A DNA stretch of 11,119 nucleotides, taken from positions 1 through 11,119 of the forward strand of contig JAHRVD010000388.1 in NCBI GenBank assembly GCA_019090845.1. The letters are read 5' to 3'. Source of the stretch: Marinosulfonomonas sp. (GTDB taxonomy: Bacteria; Pseudomonadota; Alphaproteobacteria; Rhodobacterales; Rhodobacteraceae). The position numbers and the translations under genes were made by a program. Under the pieces are notes generated by a model. It ran no database searches. It had not been told where the DNA came from and saw only the letters and a list, made by a program, of their open reading frames with translations. Of the stretch, positions 1 to 7,528 are shown piece by piece (position 1 is the stretch's first letter; every line of letters starts with the position of its first letter).

Positions 1-579
1 GGGGTGCCGGTGCTGGCAGGCGTTAGTTTTGCGATGCAGCCGGGGCAGGCGCTGGTTCTGCGCGGGCCCAATGGCTCTGGCAAGACCACGCTGTTGCGCA
101 CCATTGCCGGGTTGCAACCCCCCTTGGCGGGCGAGATGCGTGGTGGCGAGGATGCGATTGCCTATGCAGGCCACGCCGACGGAATTAAATCCATGCTGAG
201 CGTGGCCGAAAATCTGGCGTTCTGGGCTTCGGTCTATGGCACCGGGTCCATCGACGCGGCCTTGGTGACGTTTGATTTGCGCGCCCTGATGGGCCGGCGG
301 GCGCAAAACCTGTCGGCCGGGCAGAAACGACGCCTTGGTTTGGCGCGACTGCTTGTCACCGGGCGCCCGATTTGGGTGCTTGATGAACCAACGGTGTCGC
401 TGGACGCCGCCAGCGTCAAGACCTTCGCAGATGCGGTACGCGCCCATCTGGGGGCGGGTGGATCGGCGATCATCGCCACCCACACTGATCTGGGGCTGGA
501 AGCGGATGAGCTGGACGTTGCGCAGTTTCGCGCCACCCGGTCGATGGCCAAGGACATATTTGACGAGGCGTTCGGATGA
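1..579 (+). CDS. ccmA: Heme exporter ATP-binding subunit CcmA (5' partial)
   Basis: This is the cytosolic ATPase of the CcmABCD complex, which uses ATP hydrolysis to release heme-loaded CcmE during System I cytochrome c maturation. The reading frame is open from base 1. A GTG at 4 could be read as a start, but it lies just before the conserved VLAGVSF strand, so roughly 15 N-terminal residues probably lie upstream of the window. Counting from that GTG, the Walker A motif GPNGSGKTT is at residues 21-29, the ABC signature LSAGQ at 103-107, Walker B with the catalytic glutamate (WVLDEP) at 124-129, and the switch histidine (ATH) at 158-160. The GHADG segment (56-60) is typical of CcmA. The stop overlaps the ccmB start (ATGA, 576-579), suggesting translational coupling. 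The family identification is firm; the true start cannot be seen. Confidence 0.95.
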   Translation, partial: GVPVLAGVSFAMQPGQALVLRGPNGSGKTTLLRTIAGLQPPLAGEMRGGEDAIAYAGHADGIKSMLSVAENLAFWASVYGTGSIDAALVTFDLRALMGRRAQNLSAGQKRRLGLARLLVTGRPIWVLDEPTVSLDAASVKTFADAVRAHLGAGGSAIIATHTDLGLEADELDVAQFRATRSMAKDIFDEAFG

Positions 580-1232
580 TCGGCTTGTTGAAACGCGATT
601 TGCATCTGGCGGTGCGGGCCGGGGGCGGTTTTGGTCTGGGGCTGGCGTTCTTTTTGATCGTGACGGTGCTGGTGCCGTTTGGCGTCGGGCCGGATACGGT
701 CCTGCTGGCGCGCATTGCGCCGGGCATCCTGTGGATCGGCGCGCTGCTGGCCTGCCTGTTGTCGCTGGACCGGATTTTTCAGCTGGATTTCGAAGACGGC
801 TCGCTGGATTTACTGGCAACCGCACCGGTGCCGCTGGAGGGCGTCGTGGCGATCAAGGCGCTGGCCCACTGGCTGACGACGGGCCTGCCGCTGACGCTGG
901 CAGCACCAGTGCTGGGTGTCTTGCTGAACCTGCCGGGACCGGGGTTTGGCTGGCTGCTGTTAAGCTTGGCAATCGGCACGCCAGCACTGTCGATGATCGG
1001 CGCATTCGGGGCGGCCCTGACGGTTGGCCTGAAGCGGGGCGGGTTGTTGATGTCGCTGCTGGTTCTGCCGCTTTATGTGCCCAGCCTGATATTTGGAACC
1101 GAGGCCGCGCGACGCGGCGCAGAGGGGCTGGCAGGCGGCACGCCGCTGTTGTTTGCAGCCGGGATCACGCTGGGGAGCCTTGCGGTTTTGCCCTTTGCGG
1201 CAGCGGCGGCATTGCGGGTTAATCTGCGATGA
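576..1232 (+). CDS. ccmB: Heme exporter membrane permease CcmB
   Basis: CcmB is the integral membrane partner of CcmA in the CcmABCD heme-handling ABC transporter of cytochrome c biogenesis. The 218-residue product is the usual family length and is almost entirely hydrophobic after a short N-terminus ([14 protein letters not shown]), with about six predicted membrane segments. The conserved region [17 protein letters not shown] (about residues 65-81) precedes a helix-rich core, as in other CcmB proteins. The start ATG overlaps the ccmA stop by four bases, which fixes both the start and the operon arrangement. In Rhodobacter capsulatus the equivalent gene is helB. A gap of 47 nt separates it from ccmC. 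Nothing looks broken. Confidence 0.93.
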   Translation: MIGLLKRDLHLAVRAGGGFGLGLAFFLIVTVLVPFGVGPDTVLLARIAPGILWIGALLACLLSLDRIFQLDFEDGSLDLLATAPVPLEGVVAIKALAHWLTTGLPLTLAAPVLGVLLNLPGPGFGWLLLSLAIGTPALSMIGAFGAALTVGLKRGGLLMSLLVLPLYVPSLIFGTEAARRGAEGLAGGTPLLFAAGITLGSLAVLPFAAAAALRVNLR

Positions 1233-1279
1233 CTTCGATGTGTCTGGAAGCTGCGCAAAACTCAGGCTAGAAAAGCAAT

Positions 1280-2014
1280 ATGTCGATCTGGAAATATGCA
1301 AATCCGTTGAAATTCATGGGCTGGACCGGCCCGGTGGTGGTGCCTGTCAGCGTGCTGGCGGCGATCTGCATCCTGACCGGGACCATCTGGGGATTTTTCT
1401 TTACGCCCGATGATTACCGGATGGGTGCGTCGGTCAAGATTATCTACATCCATGTGCCTTCGGCGATGATGGCGATCAACGCTTGGGCAATGATGCTGGT
1501 GGCCTCGCTTATCTGGCTGGTGCGACGTCACCATGTGTCGGCACTGGCCGCGCGCGCCGCCGCGCCTGTCGGCGTGGTCATGACGCTGATTGCGCTGATA
1601 ACAGGTGCAATCTGGGGCCAGCCGATGTGGGGAACATGGTGGGCGTGGGACCCGCGGCTGACATCATTCCTGATCCTGCTTTTGTTCTATATCGGCTATC
1701 TGGCGATGTGGCAGGCGATCGAAAACCCGGACACGGCCGCCGATCTGACCAGCGTTTTGTGCCTTGTCGGATCGGTCTTTGCGATCCTGTCGCGCTATGC
1801 TGTGAACTTTTGGAATCAGGGGCTGCATCAGGGCGCGTCCCTGTCGCTGGATGCCGAGGAAAACGTTTCGGATGTTTTCTGGCAACCGCTGGTGCTGACG
1901 ATTGTTGGTTTTGTGCTGTTATTTGTGGCCCTTGTACTGATCCGCACCCGCACCGAAATCCGGGCCCGGCGGCTTTATGCGGTAAGCGCGCGTGAAAGGA
2001 TGAACGATGCCTGA
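1280..2014 (+). CDS. ccmC: Heme-handling membrane protein CcmC
   Basis: CcmC binds heme at the periplasmic face and passes it to the heme chaperone CcmE. The 244-residue protein carries the tryptophan-rich WWD-type motif GTWWAWDPRLT (118-128), the defining feature of the heme-handling protein family. Two histidines are at the positions expected for axial heme ligands: H58 in YIHVP, and H183 in NQGLHQG. About six transmembrane helices are predicted, with heme-motif and histidines in external loops. The start is 47 nt after ccmB; the ribosome binding site is weak (an AGGCTAGAAA stretch). The last eight bases overlap ccmD. It corresponds to helC of R. capsulatus. Confidence 0.96.
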   Translation: MSIWKYANPLKFMGWTGPVVVPVSVLAAICILTGTIWGFFFTPDDYRMGASVKIIYIHVPSAMMAINAWAMMLVASLIWLVRRHHVSALAARAAAPVGVVMTLIALITGAIWGQPMWGTWWAWDPRLTSFLILLLFYIGYLAMWQAIENPDTAADLTSVLCLVGSVFAILSRYAVNFWNQGLHQGASLSLDAEENVSDVFWQPLVLTIVGFVLLFVALVLIRTRTEIRARRLYAVSARERMNDA

Positions 2015-2159
2015 TCTGGGAAAATATGCGGCCGAGGTTCTGGCGGCATATGGTGCGACGATCCTGCTGCTGGCAGGCTTGGCCTGGATGACATGGGCGC
2101 GCTCACGCCGGGTGCGCCGGGCGCTGGAACAGGCCATGGAGCGGCGCGACAATGGCTAA
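2007..2159 (+). CDS. ccmD: Small heme exporter subunit CcmD
   Basis: A 50-codon gene. The product begins MPDLGKYAAEVLAAYG, has one transmembrane helix (about residues 12-30, rich in Ala, Leu and Trp), and ends with a basic cytosolic tail (RSRRVRR, 32-38). This is the classical CcmD layout: a short N-terminus containing a conserved tyrosine, a single span and a charged tail. CcmD stabilises the CcmABC complex and is needed to release holo-CcmE. Its start overlaps ccmC by 8 nt (2007-2014) and its end overlaps ccmG by 8 nt (2152-2159). The position between ccmC and ccmG matches the small helD (about 52 codons) of R. capsulatus. The AAAGGA upstream, inside ccmC, is a plausible ribosome binding site. 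Confidence 0.92.
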   Translation: MPDLGKYAAEVLAAYGATILLLAGLAWMTWARSRRVRRALEQAMERRDNG

Positions 2160-2685
2160 AATCTCGCCCCTGATGCTTGCCCCGCCGCTGTTATTTCTTG
2201 CGATTGCGGCAATGTTTTATTTCGGTATGAACCGGGATAACCCGAACGCCCTGCCATCCGCGCGCAAAGGCCAGCAAGCGCCTGAAGTGGTGCTTGCCCC
2301 ACTTGGCGATTTGGCAACATTTGATGACGATGCGCTGCGCGAGCCGGGTGTAAAACTGGTGAACTACTGGGCCAGTTGGTGCGCGCCTTGCCGCGCCGAA
2401 CATGCCAATCTGGAACTGCTGTCCAGCGAAGGCGTGCCGATTTACGGGATTAACTACAAAGACGATCCGGCAAAGGCGGTTAAGTTTCTCGCCGAATTGG
2501 GCAACCCTTATCGAGCTGCCGGAACGGATGAAAGCGGGCGCACTGCGTTGGAATGGGGGCTTTACGGGGTGCCCGAAACCTATGTGATCGATTCGAGCGG
2601 TGTGATAACCCTGCGCTTCGCCGGGCCGATTACCGCATCGGTTCTGGAACACACGATCCGCCCGGCGTTGGCGGCCGCCAAATAG
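2152..2685 (+). CDS. ccmG: Periplasmic thiol:disulfide oxidoreductase CcmG (DsbE/HelX)
   Basis: CcmG is a membrane-anchored thioredoxin-fold protein facing the periplasm; it keeps the CXXCH cysteines of apocytochrome c reduced so that heme can attach. The 177-residue product has an N-terminal signal anchor (about residues 6-24), then a thioredoxin domain with active site WCAPC (C77 and C80), the CcmG-typical GINYKDD segment (99-105), and the cis-proline region GVPET (139-143). Its length is normal. The ATG sits eight bases inside the end of ccmD, so translation is probably coupled. It is the last recognisable gene of the ccm operon; no clean intrinsic terminator with a T-run follows on the plus strand. 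Confidence 0.96.
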   Translation: MAKISPLMLAPPLLFLAIAAMFYFGMNRDNPNALPSARKGQQAPEVVLAPLGDLATFDDDALREPGVKLVNYWASWCAPCRAEHANLELLSSEGVPIYGINYKDDPAKAVKFLAELGNPYRAAGTDESGRTALEWGLYGVPETYVIDSSGVITLRFAGPITASVLEHTIRPALAAAK

Positions 2686-2688
2686 CGA

Positions 2689-2787
2689 TCAGGGGAAATA
2701 CGCCGCCCCGATCGCCAGCACCAACAGCGCCAGAGTTTCGATATAAGGAACTGGAATTTTTCGGATTTTTGCGCGGGCTATTTTCAT
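2689..2787 (-). CDS. Candidate 32-residue single-pass membrane protein
   Basis: An intact small ORF with an ATG at 2787-2785 and a TGA at 2691-2689. The product starts MKIARAKIRKIPVP (five basic residues in the first ten) and continues with a hydrophobic stretch, YIETLALLVLAIGAAYF, ending in proline. A basic N-terminus followed by one hydrophobic helix is the pattern of a small inner-membrane protein with its N-terminus inside. A G-run (CCGGGGGC) lies immediately upstream of the ATG as a modest ribosome binding site. The ORF sits in a region otherwise without genes, converges with ccmG and ends three bases from its stop, and lies 199 nt downstream of acnA on the same strand. I recognise no family. 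It could be a chance ORF; its amphipathic logic and exact fit between genes favour a real gene. Confidence 0.45.
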   Translation of the reverse strand: MKIARAKIRKIPVPYIETLALLVLAIGAAYFP

Positions 2788-2882
2788 GCCCCCGGTCTAG
2801 TGGAAATTCGTTAACAGCCGGTGCCGTTTAGCCCGAATGTCAGAAACAAATTGTTTCGGGTGTTATGCGCCACGCCAATACC

Positions 2883-2913
2883 GGAACCCAAAAGACCAAG
2901 CCTATTGGGTTCC
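2883..2913. repeat. Perfect 9-bp inverted repeat with 13-nt loop
   Basis: GGAACCCAA (2883-2891) is exactly complementary to TTGGGTTCC (2905-2913). It would form a stable hairpin in RNA from either strand. There is no T-run directly after it on either strand, so it does not look like a standard intrinsic terminator. It could protect the 3' end of the ccm transcript, or form part of the larger 2819-2935 structure. Confidence 0.6.
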
Positions 2914-2959
2914 AATTTGTTAGCCACGGGCACCGTTCGCACGAAGTGCCAGAAATAAT

Positions 2960-2977
2960 GACGCGCCTTGGCGCGTC
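2960..2977 (-). terminator. Probable acnA terminator hairpin
   Basis: The 18-base perfect palindrome GACGCGCC-TT-GGCGCGTC lies 9 nt beyond the acnA stop codon. Read on the minus strand it is a GC-rich hairpin followed by ATTATTT, a short and imperfect T-rich tail. Position and composition fit an acnA transcription terminator. On the plus strand it is followed by CCCTATC, so it is a poor terminator for the ccm operon in that direction. Confidence 0.55.
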
Positions 2978-2986
2978 CCTATCGGA

Positions 2987-5674
2987 TCAGGACTTAGCCA
3001 GATTGCGCAGCACATAATGCAGCACACCGCCGTTTTCGATGTATTCAATCTCAACTTCGGTATCGATCCGGCATTTCAGCGTGATTTCTTTGACCGTGCC
3101 ATCGGCAAAAGTGATCGACGCGGGAATTTCTGACAGTGGTTTCAGATCGCCCTCAAGCCCGGTGATTGAGACTGTCTCATCACCCTTCAAACCCAAGGAT
3201 TTGCGGCTGTCCCCACCGGTGAATTCAAACGGGATCACGCCCATGCCAACCAGATTTGAGCGGTGAATACGCTCAAAGCTTTCGGCTATCACCGCCTTGA
3301 CGCCCAGCAGCGCTGTGCCCTTGGCCGCCCAGTCGCGCGAAGACCCCGCGCCGTATTGTTCGCCTGCAAAGATCACCAGCGGAGTACCCGCGTCCTGATA
3401 GGCCATGGCGGCGTCAAAAATTGACGTCTGCGTGCCATCGGGTGCCAGTGTATAGCCACCCTCAACCCCGTCCAGCATCTCGTTTTTTATGCGGATGTTG
3501 GCAAAGGTGCCGCGCATCATCACCTGATGGTTGCCACGGCGTGATCCGTAAGAGTTGAACTCTCGTGGGGCAACCTGACGCTCGGTCAGATATTGCCCTG
3601 CAGGTGTGTCGTTGGTGAACGAACCGGCAGGCGAGATGTGGTCCGTCGTCACCATATCACCCAGTACGGCCAGAACCTTGGCGTCTTTCACGTCCGAAAT
3701 TGTGCCCGATTCCTGCGACATGCCCTGAAAATATGGCGGGTTCTGCACGTAGGTCGATGTGGTCGGCCAGTCATAGGTCAGGCTGTCGGTTGTCTCGACG
3801 CCCTGCCATTTTTCGTCACCGGCAAAGACTTCGGCGTATTTCTTCAGGAACGCCGCGCGGGTCACGGTTTTTTCCACCAGATCGGCGACTTCTTTGGTTG
3901 TTGGCCAGATGTCTTTCAGGAAAACGTCGTTGCCGTCTTTGTCCTGCGCGATGGCGTCGTTGGACAGGTCGATATCCATTGTTCCGGCCAGCGCATAAGC
4001 CACCACCAGCGGCGGTGAGGCCAGATAGTTGGCGCGCACGTCCGGGCTGATCCGCCCTTCAAAGTTACGGTTGCCCGACAAAACGGCGGTGGCGACAAGA
4101 TCGCCCTCGTTGATCGCCGCCGAGATTTCGGCCTGCAACGGGCCAGAGTTACCAATGCAGGTGGTGCAGCCATAGCCCACAAGGTTGAACCCGACAGCGT
4201 CAAGGTCTTCCTGCAGTTCAGCGGCTTCAAGATATTCGGACACAACCTGTGAACCCGGCGCCAGCGAAGTTTTGACCCATGGTTTGCGGTTCAGGCCCAA
4301 AGCGCGTGCTTTGCGCGCCACCAGCCCGGCACCGATCATTACATAAGGGTTGGAAGTATTGGTGCACGAGGTGATCGAGGCGATCACAACCTTGCCCGAA
4401 TCCATCGTGTAATCTTCGCCCGCAACGGCCACTTCCTTGCCCATTGGGCGCTTGAACGTGTCCTTCATTTCATGCGCAAAGGCCGATTTGGCGTCCGTCA
4501 GTGCCACGTAATCCTGTGGCCGCTTGGGGCCGGAAATCGCGGCAACAATGGTGCCCATATCAAGGCTGAGGGTGTCGGTATAAATCGGATCGTAATCCGC
4601 ATCGCGCCACAGACCGTTTTCGCGGGCATAAGCCTCGACCAAAGCGATCCGATCCTCGTCCCGGCCAGAAACACGCATATAACGCAGGGTTTCGCCGTCG
4701 ATCGGGAAAAAGCCGCAGGTTGCGCCATATTCCGGTGCCATATTGGCGATTGTCGCGCGATCTGCCAGCGGCAGATGATCCAGACCCTCGCCGTAAAATT
4801 CAACGAATTTGCCGACCACGCCCTTTTCGCGCAACAACTCGACAACCTTCAGCACCAGATCGGTCGCTGTCGTTCCTTCCATCATTTCGCCGGTTAGCTT
4901 GAAACCGACAACTTCCGGAATAAGCATGGAAATCGGCTGGCCGAGCATCGCTGCTTCGGCTTCGATGCCACCAACGCCCCAGCCCAGAACGGCCAGACCG
5001 TTGACCATGGTTGTGTGACTGTCGGTGCCGACAAGCGTATCGGGATAGGCAACCTGAGCACCGTTCTGATCCGTGTCGGTCCAAACTGTCTGGGACAGAT
5101 ATTCAAGGTTCACCTGATGGCAGATGCCGGTTCCCGGTGGCACAACGCGAAAATTGTTGAACGCTGACTGGCCCCATTTCAAGAATGTGTAGCGCTCCAT
5201 GTTGCGTTCGTATTCGCGTTCGACGTTCATTGCGAAGGCGCGCGGGGTGCCAAATTCGTCGATCATCACCGAATGGTCGATCACCAGATCAACCGGCGTC
5301 AGCGGATTGATCTTTTCGGCGTCGCCACCAAGGGCCACAATCCCGTCGCGCATTGCTGCCAGATCAACCACAGCCGGAACGCCGGTGAAATCCTGCATCA
5401 AAACGCGGGCCGGACGATAGGCAATCTCGCGCGGGTTCTTGCCGCCTTTGGCGCCCCATTCGGCGAATGCTTTGATGTCGTCAACCGAAACGGTTTTGCC
5501 GTCTTCAAAGCGCAACATGTTTTCAAGCACCACCTTGAGCGCGGCGGGCAGGCGGGAAAAATCGCCAAGGCCAGCGGCCTGCGCGGCGGGGATCGAGTAA
5601 TAGGCAATTGAAGAGCCGCCAGAGCTAAGCGTCTTGCGGGTTTTCGCGGTATCTTGTCCAACGATGATCGTCAT
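2987..5674 (-). CDS. acnA: Aconitate hydratase AcnA
   Basis: AcnA interconverts citrate and isocitrate in the cytoplasmic TCA cycle, using a [4Fe-4S] cluster. The 895-residue product is full length for the AcnA/IRP1 group. The three cluster ligands are visible: C437 in SITSCTNTSNP, and C503 and C506 in GYGCTTCIGNSGPL. Other conserved blocks are VLMQDFTGVPAVVDLA (91-106), DHSVMID (133-139) and GTDSHTTMVNGL (216-227), and the C-terminal swivel domain contains GAGSSRDWAAKG. The ATG at 5674 is preceded on the minus strand by AGAAGGGA about ten bases upstream, a reasonable ribosome binding site. The gene is monocistronic in appearance, with its own leader of about 230 nt shared with the divergent DUF1223 gene. 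No Irr- or Fur-type box was recognised in that leader. Confidence 0.98.
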   Translation of the reverse strand: MTIIVGQDTAKTRKTLSSGGSSIAYYSIPAAQAAGLGDFSRLPAALKVVLENMLRFEDGKTVSVDDIKAFAEWGAKGGKNPREIAYRPARVLMQDFTGVPAVVDLAAMRDGIVALGGDAEKINPLTPVDLVIDHSVMIDEFGTPRAFAMNVEREYERNMERYTFLKWGQSAFNNFRVVPPGTGICHQVNLEYLSQTVWTDTDQNGAQVAYPDTLVGTDSHTTMVNGLAVLGWGVGGIEAEAAMLGQPISMLIPEVVGFKLTGEMMEGTTATDLVLKVVELLREKGVVGKFVEFYGEGLDHLPLADRATIANMAPEYGATCGFFPIDGETLRYMRVSGRDEDRIALVEAYARENGLWRDADYDPIYTDTLSLDMGTIVAAISGPKRPQDYVALTDAKSAFAHEMKDTFKRPMGKEVAVAGEDYTMDSGKVVIASITSCTNTSNPYVMIGAGLVARKARALGLNRKPWVKTSLAPGSQVVSEYLEAAELQEDLDAVGFNLVGYGCTTCIGNSGPLQAEISAAINEGDLVATAVLSGNRNFEGRISPDVRANYLASPPLVVAYALAGTMDIDLSNDAIAQDKDGNDVFLKDIWPTTKEVADLVEKTVTRAAFLKKYAEVFAGDEKWQGVETTDSLTYDWPTTSTYVQNPPYFQGMSQESGTISDVKDAKVLAVLGDMVTTDHISPAGSFTNDTPAGQYLTERQVAPREFNSYGSRRGNHQVMMRGTFANIRIKNEMLDGVEGGYTLAPDGTQTSIFDAAMAYQDAGTPLVIFAGEQYGAGSSRDWAAKGTALLGVKAVIAESFERIHRSNLVGMGVIPFEFTGGDSRKSLGLKGDETVSITGLEGDLKPLSEIPASITFADGTVKEITLKCRIDTEVEIEYIENGGVLHYVLRNLAKS

Positions 5675-5761
5675 GGGGGAAGTCCCTTCTGTTATGGGTC
5701 AGGGTGGTTGGGCTGCTATTGCCGGAGTCTGGCGATGCATTCAAGGGGGCGGGGTGATTTA

Positions 5762-5771
5762 ATTGTATACC
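5762..5771 (-). promoter_or_regulatory. Possible extended -10 element for acnA
   Basis: On the minus strand the sequence TGGTATACAAT reads as an extended -10 (TG-N-TATACA, or TACAAT shifted by two bases), about 90 nt upstream of the acnA start codon. No good -35 hexamer lies 16-18 bases further upstream, so this is a suggestion only. The element lies in the AT-rich part of an otherwise GC-rich leader. Confidence 0.3.
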
Positions 5772-5905
5772 ATTGTGTGCAGAATGGCCGCCCGATTGGC
5801 TTTCACGTGGGGGGGTGAATGAAATCAATCTCGCAATTGGTTGATTGGCAGTTGAGCGGGCTTTGGTCTAAAAAATGATGGGAGCAGACAAAAACGGGTT
5901 CTTTG

Positions 5906-6607
5906 ATGCGGACGATTCTTGCAGGTCTTTTGGCCTTTGTAACATTTTTTGGCGCCAGTGCCGGGCTTGGCAACGCCGGATCTAAACCTGTGGTGGTCGA
6001 GCTTTATACATCGGCCGGATGCTCGTCCTGTCCGCCAGCGGATGCGATGTTGGGAAAACTGGCCGAGCGCGACGGTGTGATCGCTTTGGGATTACACGTA
6101 GATTATTGGGATTATATCGGCTGGAAGGACGAATTTGGTGATCCGGCCTTTACCGCGCGGCAAAAATCCTATGCCCGGTTTGCCCGGCACCGGTCGGTTT
6201 ATACGCCGCAACTGATTGTCGGTGGCACGGGCTATGTCGTTGGCAATAAGCCGATGGAAGTTATGGATTTCATCACCGCCCAGCAAGCGCAGGCGTCGCA
6301 GGTTGATCTGACCATTTCGCGAAATGGCGGCCGGGTTGTGATAAAAGCTGTGGCGCTGGCGGCACAACCAATGATGGTGCAACTGGTGCGGTATAAACCG
6401 CGTTCTGTCGTGCAAATCCGTCGCGGCGAAAATGCCGGGCGCACAATTGAATATTTCAATATTGTGAACGAATGGCGTCAGATTGGGAAATGGAACGGTA
6501 GTAAGCCATTAACTACCAGCGCCCGGATAAAAGGCGCTGATCCGGTGGTCGTGATCATTCAGGCGGTTGGGCCGGGTCCGATTTTGGCAGCGGCGCGTCT
6601 GCGCTGA
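5906..6607 (+). CDS. Exported DUF1223 thioredoxin-like protein
   Basis: A 233-residue protein of the DUF1223 family, whose biochemical role is not settled. An N-terminal signal peptide (MRTILAGLLAFVTFFGASAG, with likely cleavage near the NAG at 23-25) leads into a thioredoxin-like fold with the motif YTSAGCSSCPPAD, containing a CXXC pair (C39, C42). The family-typical blocks HVDYWDYIGWKDEF and YTPQLIVGG follow, the latter holding the cis-proline expected in such folds. A TTG three bases upstream is in frame, but ATG 5906 is the better start; the ribosome binding site is weak. The 3' end overlaps the convergent acyltransferase gene by 49 nt. A periplasmic redox role is a reasonable inference from the CXXC motif. 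Confidence 0.87.
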   Translation: MRTILAGLLAFVTFFGASAGLGNAGSKPVVVELYTSAGCSSCPPADAMLGKLAERDGVIALGLHVDYWDYIGWKDEFGDPAFTARQKSYARFARHRSVYTPQLIVGGTGYVVGNKPMEVMDFITAQQAQASQVDLTISRNGGRVVIKAVALAAQPMMVQLVRYKPRSVVQIRRGENAGRTIEYFNIVNEWRQIGKWNGSKPLTTSARIKGADPVVVIIQAVGPGPILAAARLR

Positions 6608-7491
6608 TTGTGTGCCTGACGCTCGGGTTTCCAGCGTCGGTGTATCCAGAACCATTGTCCCATATGTTGGCGCACCAACTTTTCTAAACTGTCGTTAAGC
6701 GCCTGGGTCATCGTTTCGCCGTCGCTATGTGCGATTGGCGCGTCGACCTGAATGGTGAAATCCAGACCATTGTCGCTGCGTATGCCATAAATCGGCACCA
6801 AAAGTGCGTCATACTTCAATGCCAGTTCTGCCGCTGACAGGGCCGTTGGTGCGGTTTTTCCGAAAAACTGCAAAGGCGCGCCATGGCGCATATACTGATC
6901 GACCAGAAACCCGGTCATTCCACCTGCGCGCAGGAACTTTAGCATTTGTGCAAGGCCCCGACGCCCGCGCGCAAAAAGCGGGGTGCCTATGTTTGAGATC
7001 GCGATTTCGTAGTGATCATTGAAGAATACATTTTTCATCGGCATGTAAATTGCACCGACATTATAACCACGGGCGATCAGGGCGGCGCGTGGCGCATCGT
7101 AATTGCCAAAATGTCCCGTCACCAAAACCACGGGTTGCTTTGTGCGATGTGCCTTTTTTAGTGCCTTGGCACCGGGGCCACTTAGGGGGGTATCGCGCAC
7201 GCGTGCTACAAATTGTTTGCCGGAATATATTTCGATCAGGGATCGGCCAACATTGTCGGGCACCTCAAAACACAGGCGATCCACCTGTGACTGGGTAAGT
7301 TCGGGGCAGGTATAGGCCAGATTGGCGCGAATGCGTTTGGTGTAACCGGCCAAAGGCGCCACAATACGCGCCATTATCCAGCCGGCCAGTGGCACGCGAA
7401 TTTTGTAGGGAAACAGCAAAACCAGCCAGAAAAAGCCGCGGACCGCCAGATTGGTAATATAATCACCCGAGCTTTTTGCCCTGTCTGCCAT
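6559..7491 (-). CDS. LpxL/HtrB-type lipid A or lysophospholipid acyltransferase
   Basis: A 310-residue inner-membrane acyltransferase of the LpxL/LpxM/HtrB superfamily, which moves an acyl chain from acyl-ACP to lipid A precursors or related lipids. An N-terminal hydrophobic segment (about residues 14-48) anchors it. The catalytic HX4D motif is seen as GHFGNYD (H127, D132). Later family blocks are MTGFLVDQYMRHGAPLQFFGK, a phosphate- or acceptor-binding region, and QWFWIHRRWKP near the C-terminus. The basic tail (ERQAHNQRRRAAAK) is encoded in the region that overlaps the 3' end of the DUF1223 gene. The start ATG has only a weak ribosome binding site. The exact acceptor (lipid A, ornithine lipid or other) cannot be told from sequence, so no symbol is given. 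Confidence 0.87.
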   Translation of the reverse strand: MADRAKSSGDYITNLAVRGFFWLVLLFPYKIRVPLAGWIMARIVAPLAGYTKRIRANLAYTCPELTQSQVDRLCFEVPDNVGRSLIEIYSGKQFVARVRDTPLSGPGAKALKKAHRTKQPVVLVTGHFGNYDAPRAALIARGYNVGAIYMPMKNVFFNDHYEIAISNIGTPLFARGRRGLAQMLKFLRAGGMTGFLVDQYMRHGAPLQFFGKTAPTALSAAELALKYDALLVPIYGIRSDNGLDFTIQVDAPIAHSDGETMTQALNDSLEKLVRQHMGQWFWIHRRWKPERQAHNQRRRAAAKIGPGPTA

Positions 7492-7528
7492 GCGCTTATT
7501 TTAGACCCTCAAAGTGTTTTGCATCGCT

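Larger units (their letters stand above)
2788..2986. other. Intergenic region rich in inverted repeats
   Basis: This space lies between the small minus-strand ORF and the acnA stop, and contains no convincing ORF. It holds several nested or adjacent inverted repeats: CGGTGCC (2819-2825) with GGCACCG (2929-2935); CCCGAA (2832-2837) with TTCGGG (2855-2860); GAAACAA (2843-2849) with TTGTTTC (2851-2857); GGAACCCAA (2883-2891) with TTGGGTTCC (2905-2913); GGCAC (2929-2933) with GTGCC (2946-2950); and the acnA terminator-like palindrome at 2960-2977. The first, second and fourth pairs together would fold as a multi-branched element of about 117 nt. Whether this is RNA structure, transcription termination or a remnant repeat cannot be decided from one sequence. 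Confidence 0.5.

Noticed and set aside
335..1222. Long plus-strand ORF (295 codons) across ccmA and ccmB
   Set aside because: It is an out-of-frame shadow of two well-recognised genes, rich in Gly, Arg and Trp with no family resemblance.
2905..2918. tRNA T-arm-like sequence (GGGTTCCAATTT)
   Set aside because: No acceptor stem, anticodon arm or D-arm can be placed around it; the sequence is explained by the inverted repeat 2883-2913.
5675..5905. Irr, Fur or iron-responsive operator in the acnA/DUF1223 intergenic region
   Set aside because: Short AT-rich dyads exist (for example AATCAA 5823-5828 with TTGATT 5841-5846), but none resembles a known iron-regulator site closely enough.
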